From: Agrobacterium tumefaciens | GTDB lineage: Bacteria; Pseudomonadota; Alphaproteobacteria; Rhizobiales; Rhizobiaceae | Direction: 5' to 3' | DNA: 64,000 bases | NCBI GenBank assembly: GCA_017744915.1 | Contig: JAGIAH010000007.1 | Location: forward strand, 149,180 to 213,179 | In this document: positions 35,527-44,380 of the stretch, piece after piece | Layout of the letters: every line of letters begins with the position of its first letter | How positions within the stretch are numbered: position 1 is the first letter of the stretch | The notes under the pieces: generated by a model | What the model saw: only the letters and a program-made list of their open reading frames with translations | Told to the model about the DNA's origin: nothing | Databases searched by the model: none | Position numbers and translations under genes: made by a program

Positions 35527-36600
35527 TCAATCGTCGGCAGCACCCATGGTCCAGTAACCGACGGCGCGCAACGATGCTTTCGGAAAGGCAATCTCGTCGG
35601 TCAGGAAGGATTTCGCCGCCCTCGCCTCGGATTTTTCGCAGGCGACGAAGACATGCAGGCCCTCGTGATCCGCATTCCACGAATGATCGCGCAGCGCCTT
35701 TTCGATAAGGCCGGAGGTGCCGGCGGGCTTGCCGCGGCGATAAAGCCATGTCCATTCCACATCCGCCGCCGAGACGATCTCCTGCCGCTCGGCCTCGTCG
35801 TCGATTTCGGCATAAACGCTGAGCTTCTTGCCTGCCGGCATTTCGGCGGCCATGCGCAGCATCACCGGCAACGCCGTCTCGTCGCCGGCGAAGACATAAC
35901 GGTCCGCTTCCGGGCAGGTGCCGCTGGGGCCGATGATGCCGAGAACATCACCCGGCTTCGCCGTCGCACCGAAGGTGGCGCCGGGCATATGGTCGCCCTC
36001 ATGCATGACGAAATCGATATCCACCTCGCCCCGGCCCATGTCGCCGGAACGGATGGTGTAAACGCGCCGCATCAGAAGGTCATCACCCGCCGGCCAGATG
36101 ATCGCGCCGGTGGGTGCGAGATAGGGCCAGACCGGCACGCGGGCCTGATCCGGCACCAGGAGCAGACGCACATGCATGCCGCCGGTCAGCAGCCTTTCGA
36201 TACCGCTTTCGACCGATACCACCAGCCGGCGCATATGGGGCGTGAGGTTATAGGCGCGGGCGACCTTGCCGCGGAAAAGATTGGGCAGCTCGCGCTGCTC
36301 CGCGCCATGGCCGCTCCAGCGGAAATCCAGCCCCGTCGCGCCGGAAAACTCGGCAATATGCTCGGCCACCATGGCCTTGACCGAGGTCAATATATGTTCG
36401 GAAACGCAGTTGACCCGCGCGGCAAAACGGCCACCCTCAGCACTGAAGCTGCCATGGCCATATTCCGTCGTGAACCGCACCGTAGCACCTTCGCGCTCCA
36501 TCTCCATATGCTCGGAAAAATGCTCCTGAAAAGCATCGACGACCGACAGCGGATCGGGCAGCGAGACGGAGGTTTCGGCAGACAGGAGAGACACGGGCAT
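35527..36600 (-). CDS. Siderophore-interacting protein with N-terminal DUF2218 domain
   Basis: A 357-residue protein. The first 95 residues look like DUF2218 (EYGHGSFSAEGGRFAARVNC). The rest is a ViuB-type ferric-siderophore reductase: FAD-binding RRVYTIRS, substrate region FVMHEGDHMPGATFGATAKPGD, NAD(P)H-type segment YVFAGDETALPVMLRMA and the C-terminal RAVGYWTMGAADD. It reduces ferric siderophore in the cytoplasm to release iron. It is located a few kb from haem uptake genes and further from a siderophore ABC transporter; no receptor is adjacent. Confidence 0.92.
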   Translation of the reverse strand: MPVSLLSAETSVSLPDPLSVVDAFQEHFSEHMEMEREGATVRFTTEYGHGSFSAEGGRFAARVNCVSEHILTSVKAMVAEHIAEFSGATGLDFRWSGHGAEQRELPNLFRGKVARAYNLTPHMRRLVVSVESGIERLLTGGMHVRLLLVPDQARVPVWPYLAPTGAIIWPAGDDLLMRRVYTIRSGDMGRGEVDIDFVMHEGDHMPGATFGATAKPGDVLGIIGPSGTCPEADRYVFAGDETALPVMLRMAAEMPAGKKLSVYAEIDDEAERQEIVSAADVEWTWLYRRGKPAGTSGLIEKALRDHSWNADHEGLHVFVACEKSEARAAKSFLTDEIAFPKASLRAVGYWTMGAADD

Positions 36601-36609
36601 AATCCTTCA

Positions 36610-36649
36610 CTTTGCAGTCCGGTTATCTTTAATCCTGACAACTGCAAAG
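36610..36649. promoter_or_regulatory. Inverted repeat upstream of the siderophore-interacting gene
   Basis: CTTTGCAGT (36610-36618) and ACTGCAAAG (36641-36649), 22 bases apart, starting ten bases upstream of the gene. It could be an operator or a leader hairpin; no known iron regulator consensus matches exactly. Confidence 0.4.
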
Positions 36650-36670
36650 CGCAAAGGTATTTATGAGTAT

Positions 36671-37384
36671 CTAGAGAAGGTTTTTGTCGCTTCCCGCCGT
36701 TTCCGGCAATTGCCAATCGATAGGCTGGCGGCCATGGGAAACGAGAAAGGCATTGGCCTTGGAGAAATGGCCATTGCCGAAAAAGCCGTTATGGGCCGAG
36801 AGCGGTGAAGGGTGCGGCGAGCGCAGCACGAGGTGCTTGCGTTGATCCACGAAGGCCGCCTTCTTCTGGGCATAGGAACCCCAGAGCAGGAAGACGACGT
36901 GGTCGCACTCGTCGTTGACGGCGCGGATGACGGCGTCGGTGAATTTTTCCCAGCCCTGCCCCTGATGCGAGGCAGCGCGGGACTCTTCCACCGTCAGCAC
37001 GCTGTTGAGCAGCAGCACGCCCTGTTTCGCCCAGCTTTCCAGAAAACCGTGACTGACCGGGCGAATCCCGAGATCGGCCTGCAGTTCCTTGTAGATATTA
37101 ACGAGCGAGGGCGGAATGCGCACGCCGGGCTGCACCGAAAAGCAGAGCCCATGCGCCTGGCCAAGCCCATGATAGGGATCCTGGCCCAGAATGACGACCT
37201 TGACCTCATCGAGAGGTGTCAGATCGAGAGCGCGGAAATATTCCGCGCCCTTCGGAAAGATGCGCTTGCCGGCGGTCTTTTCGGCAAGCAGGAACTCTTT
37301 CAGCTTGAGCATATAGGGGCTGGCGAATTCGCCTGAGAGAACGTGCTTCCAGCTGTCTTCGAGTTTGACGCCTGCCTCTGCCAT
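36671..37384 (-). CDS. ung: Uracil-DNA glycosylase Ung
   Basis: A 237-residue family 1 UDG. Catalytic motif [18 protein letters not shown] carries the water-activating Asp, and the Leu-loop motif [13 protein letters not shown] carries the second catalytic His. It removes uracil from DNA. The start at 37384 is preferred because GGAGG lies just upstream, inside the longer frame that opens at 37396. Confidence 0.96.
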   Translation of the reverse strand: MAEAGVKLEDSWKHVLSGEFASPYMLKLKEFLLAEKTAGKRIFPKGAEYFRALDLTPLDEVKVVILGQDPYHGLGQAHGLCFSVQPGVRIPPSLVNIYKELQADLGIRPVSHGFLESWAKQGVLLLNSVLTVEESRAASHQGQGWEKFTDAVIRAVNDECDHVVFLLWGSYAQKKAAFVDQRKHLVLRSPHPSPLSAHNGFFGNGHFSKANAFLVSHGRQPIDWQLPETAGSDKNLL

Positions 37385-37402
37385 GCCCGCCTCCATCAGA
37401 GA

Positions 37403-37798
37403 TTATTTGAACCGGTTGCCGCGCTGCAGCACTTCGATCTTGTAACCATCCGGATCGCAGATGAAAAAGTATTTTGCGAAAGGCTGGCCCTTATAATCGG
37501 CTTCGATGATCTTGCCGGGAGAAAGCCCGATCTCGATGAAACGCTGATGTTCGCTTTCCACATCGGCAACACTGACGGCGAGATGGCCATAACCGTCGCC
37601 CAGCGCATAGGGTACTTCGCGACCGCGGTTGACGGTCAGTTCCAGCTCGAAATCGCCCTCGGCATTGCTGAGATAGATCAGCGTGAAATTCTCGAACTCG
37701 GCGCGTTCCGCAACCTCAAGCCCGAAAGCCTGTTTGTAAAATTCCACCGAACGCTTTTCGTCCAGCACCCGGACCATCGAGTGGATCAGCTTGGCCAT
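37403..37798 (-). CDS. gloA: Lactoylglutathione lyase (glyoxalase I)
   Basis: A 131-residue single-domain VOC enzyme. Metal ligands match glyoxalase I: His6 in LIHSMVRVLD, Glu in FELELTVNRG, His in YGHLAVSVAD and Glu in YKIEVLQRG. It converts the methylglyoxal-glutathione adduct to lactoylglutathione. It is upstream of ung on the same strand with a gap of only about 18 bp, so the two may be cotranscribed. Confidence 0.92.
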   Translation of the reverse strand: MAKLIHSMVRVLDEKRSVEFYKQAFGLEVAERAEFENFTLIYLSNAEGDFELELTVNRGREVPYALGDGYGHLAVSVADVESEHQRFIEIGLSPGKIIEADYKGQPFAKYFFICDPDGYKIEVLQRGNRFK

Positions 37799-38048
37799 GG
37801 TGTTTCCTTCTTCTTCCTGTTGACGGTCCGGTTATGCTCCGGGCATCGCGGCCCAAGGGGATAAAGACAGTGCGCCGCGCTTTCAACCCTAAAGGCACCC
37901 GGCGGCAAAGCGTAACGGCCCGATCACGGCAAATGTGATGGCAAAAACCCCCGATTTTCCGGTGCGGCCGGACCTGCGGCGACGGGACCACATCGATTTG
38001 GCGCCGCCGCTCTATCCTGAGTGCTGAACTCATGATACCGGCTTAGGC

Positions 38049-38405
38049 ATGCGCCTTTTATACCTCTGTCTTGGCTGGCTGATGGTCGCGACCGGCATTG
38101 TCGGCGCGTTTCTTCCCGTTTTGCCCACCACGCCCTTCCTGCTTCTGGCGCTCTGGTGTTTTTCCCGCTCCTCACCGAAGCTCGAGGCATGGCTTCTTGC
38201 CCATCCGAGATTCGGGCCCTCGCTTCACCGCTGGCGCGAGCGCGGCGCAATCGCCCGCAATGCCAAAATCGCGGCACTTTCCGCCATGGCGGTGAGTTAT
38301 GCCGCCTTCTGGTTTCTGAGCGAGCCGCCGCCGCTGCGGGCGACAATCGTCGCCGCGGTCATGCTTGGCTCCGCGCTCTTCATCGCCACACGCCCGGAAA
38401 GCTGA
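38049..38405 (+). CDS. DUF454 (YbaN-type) inner-membrane protein
   Basis: A 118-residue protein with three or four membrane helices. The family pattern is clear: LYLCLGWLMVATGIVGAFLP, LPTTPFLLLALWCFSRSSPK and LEAWLLAHPRFGPSLHRWRE. The function of DUF454 is unknown, but it often lies near haem or iron genes; here it is convergent with hmuV, 12 bp away. Confidence 0.88.
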   Translation: MRLLYLCLGWLMVATGIVGAFLPVLPTTPFLLLALWCFSRSSPKLEAWLLAHPRFGPSLHRWRERGAIARNAKIAALSAMAVSYAAFWFLSEPPPLRATIVAAVMLGSALFIATRPES

Positions 38406-38417
38406 AGACGGGCTCTG

Positions 38418-39200
38418 CTAGCGATTCCGCGATTGCGGCAGCACATAGGGAATATGCCGCGCCGGCAGCCGACCGACGACGCCGCCAATGCCATAAACCC
38501 GAGCGATCGTCTCATCGCTGATCGTTTCCAGCGAAGGGCCGCTTGCCGTCACCCGGCCGCCATGCATGACGATAAGTTGATCCGCAAATTCCGCTGCCAG
38601 GTTGAGATCGTGCAGGATGGCGAGCACCAGCCCGCCGCCGCTTGCAAAATCCCGCGCCGTTTCCAGCACGGAGATCTGATGGCCTATATCGAGGCTGGCT
38701 GTCGGCTCATCGAGAAAGAGAGCCCGTGCGTCGCCATTTTCCACCGGGTTCGGCACCTGCGCCAGCGCCCGGGCAAACTGCACCCGCTGCTGCTCGCCGC
38801 CGGACAGCATATTGTAGGACCGCTGCTCGAAACCACGCAGACCGGCCCGGGCAAGCGCCCGGCGGGCCTGTTCCTCCGGCGCGCGCGAGCCCTGCGCCAC
38901 CGCCCCCATGCGTACGATCTCCAGCGCGGTGAAAGGAAAGGCAAGCTGGGTATTCTGCGGCAGCACGGCACGCAGGCGGGCAAGCTGCACCGGCGTGAAT
39001 TGCGGCAGGGCGACATTATTATAGGTCACCGAACCCTCCTCGGCGCGCATCTCGCCCGAGAGAACCTTCATCAGCGTGGATTTACCGGCACCGTTCGGGC
39101 CGATGATGACATTGACCCGGCCCGGCTTCAGATCGACGTTGACGGCATCGAGCAGGCGGCGGCCGGAGCGGATGAGGGTAAGGTTTTCAGCCCGGATCAT
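38418..39200 (-). CDS. hmuV: Haemin ABC transporter ATP-binding protein HmuV
   Basis: A 260-residue ATPase: Walker A GPNGAGKSTLMKVLSGEM, signature LSGGEQQRVQFARALAQVP and Walker B ALFLDEPTASLD. The long gap between signature and Walker B with the VPNPVENGDAR insert is typical of HmuV. It powers haem import with HmuU. It overlaps hmuU by four bases and ends the hmuTUV operon. Confidence 0.94.
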   Translation of the reverse strand: MIRAENLTLIRSGRRLLDAVNVDLKPGRVNVIIGPNGAGKSTLMKVLSGEMRAEEGSVTYNNVALPQFTPVQLARLRAVLPQNTQLAFPFTALEIVRMGAVAQGSRAPEEQARRALARAGLRGFEQRSYNMLSGGEQQRVQFARALAQVPNPVENGDARALFLDEPTASLDIGHQISVLETARDFASGGGLVLAILHDLNLAAEFADQLIVMHGGRVTASGPSLETISDETIARVYGIGGVVGRLPARHIPYVLPQSRNR

Positions 39201-40285
39201 GGCATGTTCCGCATGGAAAATCCGCCACGGCCAAGCAGCAGGAACAGGAAGACGGGCGCGCCGATGAGCGCCGTGACGACGCCGATCGGCAATTCCGCCG
39301 GCGCCGCCACCGTTCGGGCGAAACAGTCGGCAAGAAGCAGAAGCGCTGCACCGCCAAGCGCCGAGGCCGGCAGTAGGAAGCGGTGCGACGGGCCGATGGC
39401 GAGGCGCAAAAGATGCGGCACGACGATGCCGACAAAACCGATGGAACCGGCCGCGGCCACGCTTGCCCCGCAGGCGGCGGCGACCGCCAGAATGACGACC
39501 CGCTTCAGCCGCTGTACCGGAATGCCCATGTGAAAGGCAGCCGCATCCCCCAGGATCAGCGCGTCGAGCCCACGGGCGACAAAGGGAATGATGGCAAGCA
39601 CGATGATGATGAATGGCAGGGTGGCGAGCACCTTGGCCGGCGTTGCCCCGCCCAGCGAACCGAGCGACCAGAAGGTGATGTCGCGCAGCGCCCGGTCATC
39701 CGCCACGAAGATCATCAGCCCGGTCAGCGCGCCACTGATGGCGGCCACTGCGATGCCCGCCAGAATGAGCGTGGTGGTGGAGGTCGCACCGTCCTTGGTG
39801 GCGATCAGGTAAAGCACCCAGACGTTCAGCAGCCCGCCGAAAAATGCCATCAGCGGCAGGAAATGCGGGCCGAAAAACACGGCAACCGTCGCAAGCGCGC
39901 CTTCCCCGAGCGAAATGGCCGCCACCGCAAACAGCGCGGCACCCGAGGTGACGCCGACAATGCCGGGATCAGCCAGCGGATTGCGGAAAAGGCCCTGCAT
40001 CATCGCGCCCGAGACGCCAAGCCCCGCGCCGATCAACATGCCGAGCGCCGTGCGCGGCAGACGCACGGCTTCGAGAATGACCCTGTCGCGCGCATCGAGC
40101 TGATCCGCACCACCGGTGAGATAGGCAAAGAGTTCGGATATGCCGACGCCCGTGGGACCGCTGACCAGCGATACGCCACAGGCAAACAGCAGAATGCCGA
40201 CGAGCACGGCAAGGGTGACGGCCCCCTGACGGGACCTGTCGCCCGCAACCCCGCCCCCGGTGGAACTCAAGACGGCAAGGCTCAC
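39197..40285 (-). CDS. hmuU: Haemin ABC transporter permease HmuU
   Basis: A 362-residue FecCD-family permease of about ten helices: LPRTALGMLIGAGLGVSGAM, MQGLFRNPLADPGIVGVTSG and GSIGFVGIVVPHLLRL. The pattern matches BtuC/HmuU. It overlaps hmuT and hmuV by four bases each, so the three are translationally coupled. Confidence 0.94.
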   Translation of the reverse strand: MSLAVLSSTGGGVAGDRSRQGAVTLAVLVGILLFACGVSLVSGPTGVGISELFAYLTGGADQLDARDRVILEAVRLPRTALGMLIGAGLGVSGAMMQGLFRNPLADPGIVGVTSGAALFAVAAISLGEGALATVAVFFGPHFLPLMAFFGGLLNVWVLYLIATKDGATSTTTLILAGIAVAAISGALTGLMIFVADDRALRDITFWSLGSLGGATPAKVLATLPFIIIVLAIIPFVARGLDALILGDAAAFHMGIPVQRLKRVVILAVAAACGASVAAAGSIGFVGIVVPHLLRLAIGPSHRFLLPASALGGAALLLLADCFARTVAAPAELPIGVVTALIGAPVFLFLLLGRGGFSMRNMP

Positions 40286-41175
40286 GGCTTCACCACATCA
40301 GGGTACAGCTTGTGCGCCAGCTCGCGGCCGGCGGCCGGCGTGCGCGGGCCGAAACCGATGAGATAAAGCCCGTCCATGCTGATGAGGGCCTTGCCGGCAG
40401 CGGCCGGTGTGGACTGGAAGGCCGGCAGCGCAAAAATCTCGGCCGCCTTGGCGGCATGGTCGCCGCGCGCCATGGTCAGCACCACATCGGGTGCTGCGGC
40501 GATGACCGCCTCATCCGTCAGCGGCTTGTAACCGTTGATCTCCTCGGCCGCATTGATGCCGCCGGCCATTTCGATGATCGCCGCCGCTTCGGTATCCTTG
40601 CCCGCCGCCATCACGCGACCGCCGGCACTGGAGAGCACGAAGAGCACCCGCTTTTTGCCCTTTTCCGGTACGGCGGCGACATCCTTGGCAAGCGCGTCGA
40701 GCCCGGCTTTGGTTTCCGCAGCCAACGCCCTGGCCTTGTCGGAAAGACCGACAGCCGTGCCGACATCCTCGATTTTCTTCGGAATGGCATCACCGCTCGG
40801 CGGCGTATCGACGGTGACGAAAGGCACCGCGCTCGCCTTCAGAATGGCGATGACATCCGCCGGGCCGGAGCCGTCTTCGGAAAGAATGAGATCGGGCTTC
40901 TGCGACAGGATGCCTTCGGAAGAGAGCGCCCGCATGTAACCGATATCAGGCTTGGCGAGCGCATCAGCCGGGTAGCTGCTGGTGCTGTCACGCGCCACGA
41001 TACGGTCTTGCGCACCCAGCGCATAAAGGATTTCCGTCACCGTTCCGCCCACCGCAACGATGCGTTTCGCCTCTGGATTACCCTTGTCGGAAGCCATGGC
41101 GGCCGGCGCGGCAAAGGCGATTGCGGCGGGCACGAGGGCGGCGAAAACGAGGGGGCGAAGACGGGAGTTGAACAT
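40282..41175 (-). CDS. hmuT: Haemin-binding periplasmic protein HmuT
   Basis: A 297-residue cluster A-II binding protein with a signal peptide (hydrophobic LVFAALVPAAIAFAAPAAMA). The body shows RIVAVGGTVTEILYALGAQD, RDSTSSYPADALAKPDIGYM and AAEEINGYKPLTDEAVIAAA, as in HmuT. The ATG at 41175 was chosen because the signal peptide begins there. It heads the hmuTUV operon, divergent from the haem-degradation genes across a gap of 186 bp that must hold both promoters. Confidence 0.93.
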   Translation of the reverse strand: MFNSRLRPLVFAALVPAAIAFAAPAAMASDKGNPEAKRIVAVGGTVTEILYALGAQDRIVARDSTSSYPADALAKPDIGYMRALSSEGILSQKPDLILSEDGSGPADVIAILKASAVPFVTVDTPPSGDAIPKKIEDVGTAVGLSDKARALAAETKAGLDALAKDVAAVPEKGKKRVLFVLSSAGGRVMAAGKDTEAAAIIEMAGGINAAEEINGYKPLTDEAVIAAAPDVVLTMARGDHAAKAAEIFALPAFQSTPAAAGKALISMDGLYLIGFGPRTPAAGRELAHKLYPDVVKP

Positions 41176-41361
41176 GGCGTTATCCTGAAACACGACCCGG
41201 CGCAGGTTCGCCCGCGCCACTAATCTTGAGTTATTTACACATGTTTATAAACCGCGCAATCGATAAGTGGAGTATTTTTGTTCGCTTTGCCGTGAACCCC
41301 TTTCCAACCCCGTCCGGGGTCGATATCCTGACTGAAACTGGAAACTTAAAGGAAGACTTTC

Positions 41362-41709
41362 ATGTTTATCGCAATGAACCGCTTTCGCGTCGTGCCGGGT
41401 TATGAAGAAACCTTCGAATCCATCTGGCGCGAGCGCAAATCGCATCTCAGCGAATTGCCGGGCTATATCGAATTCCACATGCTGAAGGGCCCGAAGGCGG
41501 ACGATCACACGCTTTATGCCTCGCACACCGTCTGGGCCACCAAGGACGATTTCCTTGCCTGGACGAAATCCGAACAGTTCCGCGCCGCCCATGCCAAGGC
41601 CGGCGAGAACCGTGGCAAGGTAGAATATCTCTCCGGCCCGCATTTCGAAGGTTTCGACGTCATCATTCATGAAGACAAGAATGGCGAACGCCATTCGATT
41701 GCCGCCTGA
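41362..41709 (+). CDS. Haem-degrading monooxygenase, IsdG/HmuQ-like (ABM domain)
   Basis: A 115-residue antibiotic-biosynthesis-monooxygenase-fold protein: MFIAMNRFRVVPGYEETFES, LPGYIEFHMLKG, DDHTLYASHTVWATKDDFLA. The Asn at position 6, the conserved Trp and the His residues are as in IsdG-type haem oxygenases; rhizobial relatives are HmuQ/HmuD. It is divergent from hmuT and followed by hutX after ten bases, which supports a role in opening the haem ring for iron release. Confidence 0.88.
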   Translation: MFIAMNRFRVVPGYEETFESIWRERKSHLSELPGYIEFHMLKGPKADDHTLYASHTVWATKDDFLAWTKSEQFRAAHAKAGENRGKVEYLSGPHFEGFDVIIHEDKNGERHSIAA

Positions 41710-41719
41710 GGCCCACCCG

Positions 41720-42244
41720 ATGAGCATTGCAGCCCAGAAGACCGACGACGACAGGCAGGCCCGCGCCGCCGCAGCCCTTGCCGAAAAACCTGACGGCATC
41801 GTTGAGGCCATCGCCGCCAAGGCCGAGGTGACGCCGGCTGAAATTCTGGCGATCCTGCCCGAAGGTGCAGCGGTCTCCGCCTCCGCCGACCGCTTCGACG
41901 CGATCTGGAACGAGATGCGCGGCTGGGGCGAAGTCCTGATGATCGTGCAGACCGGCGATATCGTGTTCGAAGTCCCCGGCCACCTGCCGGAAGGCACGGA
42001 AAGCCACGGCTGGTTCAACATCCATGGCGACAGCCCCATCGGCGGTCACATCAAGAAGGACAATTGCGCCGGCATCACCTTCGTCGACCGCGGTTTCCAT
42101 GGCCGCCGCTCCTGCTCCGTCTGGTTCATGAATGCCGCCGGCGGCGCCATGTTCAAGATCTTCGTCCGCCGCGACGAGAACAAGGAACTGCTGGCCGGGC
42201 AACTGGCGAAGTTCGAAGCGCTGCGGGACAGTTTCCGCAGCTGA
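41720..42244 (+). CDS. hutX: Haem utilisation cytosolic carrier HutX
   Basis: A 174-residue protein matching HutX/HuvX: WNEMRGWGEVLMIVQTGDIV, PEGTESHGWFNIHGDSPIGG, CAGITFVDRGFHGRRSCSVW. HutX binds haem in the cytosol and passes it to the degrading enzyme. The ATG at 41720 lies ten bases after the preceding stop, so it is cotranscribed with the haem-oxygenase-like gene. Confidence 0.9.
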   Translation: MSIAAQKTDDDRQARAAAALAEKPDGIVEAIAAKAEVTPAEILAILPEGAAVSASADRFDAIWNEMRGWGEVLMIVQTGDIVFEVPGHLPEGTESHGWFNIHGDSPIGGHIKKDNCAGITFVDRGFHGRRSCSVWFMNAAGGAMFKIFVRRDENKELLAGQLAKFEALRDSFRS

Positions 42245-42308
42245 ACCAACGAGAATGAAAAACCACCGCCCCTGGCGGTGGTCCAGCGTTGATAGAAAAC
42301 CTCTGCTC

Positions 42309-42339
42309 CGTCATCCTCGGCCCTGTGCCGAGGATGACG
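42309..42339. repeat. REP-like palindrome, family C
   Basis: CGTCATCCTCGG (42309-42320) and CCGAGGATGACG (42328-42339) with a seven-base loop. It lies 65 bp past hutX and may act as a transcript end. The same arms recur at 52469 and 53658. Confidence 0.8.
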
Positions 42340-42477
42340 CCGAGTGTGTAGAAGGCTCTGTCATCAATGAAGCCACCTGTCTGGTATCCATCCCTACTCC
42401 ATCGGTTCATCGCCCGTTCAGTGCCGTTTTCTATCATCCGTTGAAAATTCAACCGGAACCAGCACGGAGCAGACACC

Positions 42478-43254
42478 ATGACCGACAACCAGCCTCTTCT
42501 TTCGCGCCGCAGTTTCGCCGGTCTCCTCGCGCTTGCCCCGCTGTTTGCGGCGGGCGGTGCGGCGGCCGCGCCGGCGAGCCTGCGTGGCAGCGTTTCCTAT
42601 CGTGAACGCATTGCGCTACCGCCGGGCGCAACCGTCACCGTGCGGCTGATCGACGTTTCACTGGCGGATGCGCCATCGCAGACGATCGCCGAAACCACCA
42701 TTCGCCCGCGCGGCCAGGTGCCGGTGCCCTTCGTGCTGCGTTATGACGACCGCGACATTCGCGGCCGCCGCTCCTATGCGCTGAGCGCCGAAATCCGCGA
42801 CCGCGAACAGCTGCTCTTCACCACGACCCGCCGTTATTCCGTCCTGACCGGCGGCCGCGACGATACCGACCTCGTGCTGGAGCGCGTCGGCGCTGGTCCC
42901 GGCCGGCCGGAGCCGGAAGCCGGCATCGACGGACGCTGGCTGGTGCAGGATATCCGCGGCGAGCGGGTTCGCGGTCGCCGGCAGGCAACGCTCGAAATTT
43001 CCCGCGAGGGCCGCGTTTCCGGCAATGCCGGCTGCAACGGCATTGGCGGCGAGGTGAAGATCAGCCGCAACCGGGTCGATTTCGGCCGGATGATTTCCAC
43101 CCAGATGGCCTGCGCGCCCGATATCATGCGCCAGGAACGGCAATTCATCGAGGCGCTGGAAGGCGCACGCTCCTTCCGGCTGGAGCCGCGTCGCGGCACG
43201 CTGGAACTGATCGACGGCCGCGGCCGCACCGCCATGCGCCTGCGTCGCGCCTGA
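42478..43254 (+). CDS. Exported YbaY-domain plus META-domain protein
   Basis: A 258-residue exported protein. The N-terminus carries an RR motif (LLSRRSFAGLLALAPLFAAG), so Tat export is possible. Residues 35-125 resemble the YbaY lipoprotein domain (LRGSVSYRERIALPPGATVT). Residues 155-258 form a META/HslJ domain (RVSGNAGCNGIGGEVKISRN, FGRMISTQMACAP). No Cys lipobox is seen. Such proteins are linked to envelope stress and antibiotic tolerance in enterobacteria; the role here is unknown. Confidence 0.85.
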   Translation: MTDNQPLLSRRSFAGLLALAPLFAAGGAAAAPASLRGSVSYRERIALPPGATVTVRLIDVSLADAPSQTIAETTIRPRGQVPVPFVLRYDDRDIRGRRSYALSAEIRDREQLLFTTTRRYSVLTGGRDDTDLVLERVGAGPGRPEPEAGIDGRWLVQDIRGERVRGRRQATLEISREGRVSGNAGCNGIGGEVKISRNRVDFGRMISTQMACAPDIMRQERQFIEALEGARSFRLEPRRGTLELIDGRGRTAMRLRRA

Positions 43255-43458
43255 CCGGCAGCGCCTGCCTGCAACATGCCGGCGACGCCGTGCTTGCCAT
43301 GGAACATTCCATGTCGTTTCCGGCACGGCGCCCGGTCCTTTCCCGCCCTAAGACTTTGGCTATGTCGCCTTGGCGCTTTGCTCCGCTGCCAAGCTGCGCT
43401 ATGCAACACGCCGAACTGTGCCGGTTGACGCCGGCGCGACGTCTTTGAGGGAAAACGA

Positions 43459-44343
43459 ATGACATCCTATGTTCTGACCGTAGCCTGCAAATCGACCCGC
43501 GGCATCGTCGCCGCGATTTCCGGTTATCTGGCGGAAAAAGGCTGCAACATCGTCGATAGCTCGCAGTTCGATGACCTCGAGACCGGCAAGTTCTTCATGC
43601 GCGTCTCCTTCATTTCAGAGGAAGGCGCTTCCCTTCAGGCCATCACCGAAGGCTTTCAGCCGGTGGCGAAAAAATTCGGCATGGAGGCGGATATCTATCC
43701 GGACGGCCAGCGCATGAAGACGATGCTGATGGTGTCGCGCTTTGGCCATTGCCTCAACGACCTGCTCTATCGCTGGAAAATCGGCGCACTGCCGATCGAC
43801 ATCGTCGGCGTCGTCTCCAACCATTTCGATTACCAGAAAGTGGTGGTCAATCACGACATTCCCTTCCACCACATCAAGGTGACGAAGGAGAACAAGCCGA
43901 AGGCCGAGGCCCAGTTGATGGACCTGGTCGAGACCAGCGGCACGGAACTCGTCGTACTGGCCCGCTACATGCAGGTTCTCTCCGATGACCTGTGCCGCAA
44001 GATGTCTGGCAAGATCATCAATATCCACCACTCCTTCCTGCCGAGCTTCAAGGGCGCCAACCCCTACAAGCAGGCCTATGAGCGTGGCGTGAAGCTGATC
44101 GGCGCGACGGCGCATTACGTCACCGCTGACCTGGATGAAGGCCCGATCCTCGAGCAGGACACGGTGCGCATCACCCACGCGCAGTCAGCCGACGACTATG
44201 TCTCGCTCGGCCGCGACGTGGAAAGCCAGGTGCTGGCCCGCGCCATCCACGCCCATATCCACCACCGCACCTTCATCAACGGCAACCGCACCGTGGTCTT
44301 CCCGCCAAGCCCGGGCAGCTATGCTTCCGAGCGGATGGGGTGA
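43459..44343 (+). CDS. purU: Formyltetrahydrofolate deformylase PurU
   Basis: A 294-residue enzyme with an N-terminal ACT domain (VACKSTRGIVAAISGYLAEK) and a formyltransferase-like catalytic domain. The latter has IHHSFLPSFKGANPY and ATAHYVTADLDEGPIL, which include the catalytic His and Asp. It releases formate from 10-formyl-THF to balance one-carbon pools. It is a single-gene unit, convergent with tctE-like at 38 bp. Confidence 0.95.
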   Translation: MTSYVLTVACKSTRGIVAAISGYLAEKGCNIVDSSQFDDLETGKFFMRVSFISEEGASLQAITEGFQPVAKKFGMEADIYPDGQRMKTMLMVSRFGHCLNDLLYRWKIGALPIDIVGVVSNHFDYQKVVVNHDIPFHHIKVTKENKPKAEAQLMDLVETSGTELVVLARYMQVLSDDLCRKMSGKIINIHHSFLPSFKGANPYKQAYERGVKLIGATAHYVTADLDEGPILEQDTVRITHAQSADDYVSLGRDVESQVLARAIHAHIHHRTFINGNRTVVFPPSPGSYASERMG

Positions 44344-44380
44344 TAAGGCGGCAGACATGGCTGCCTGACAGACCGCCCTG

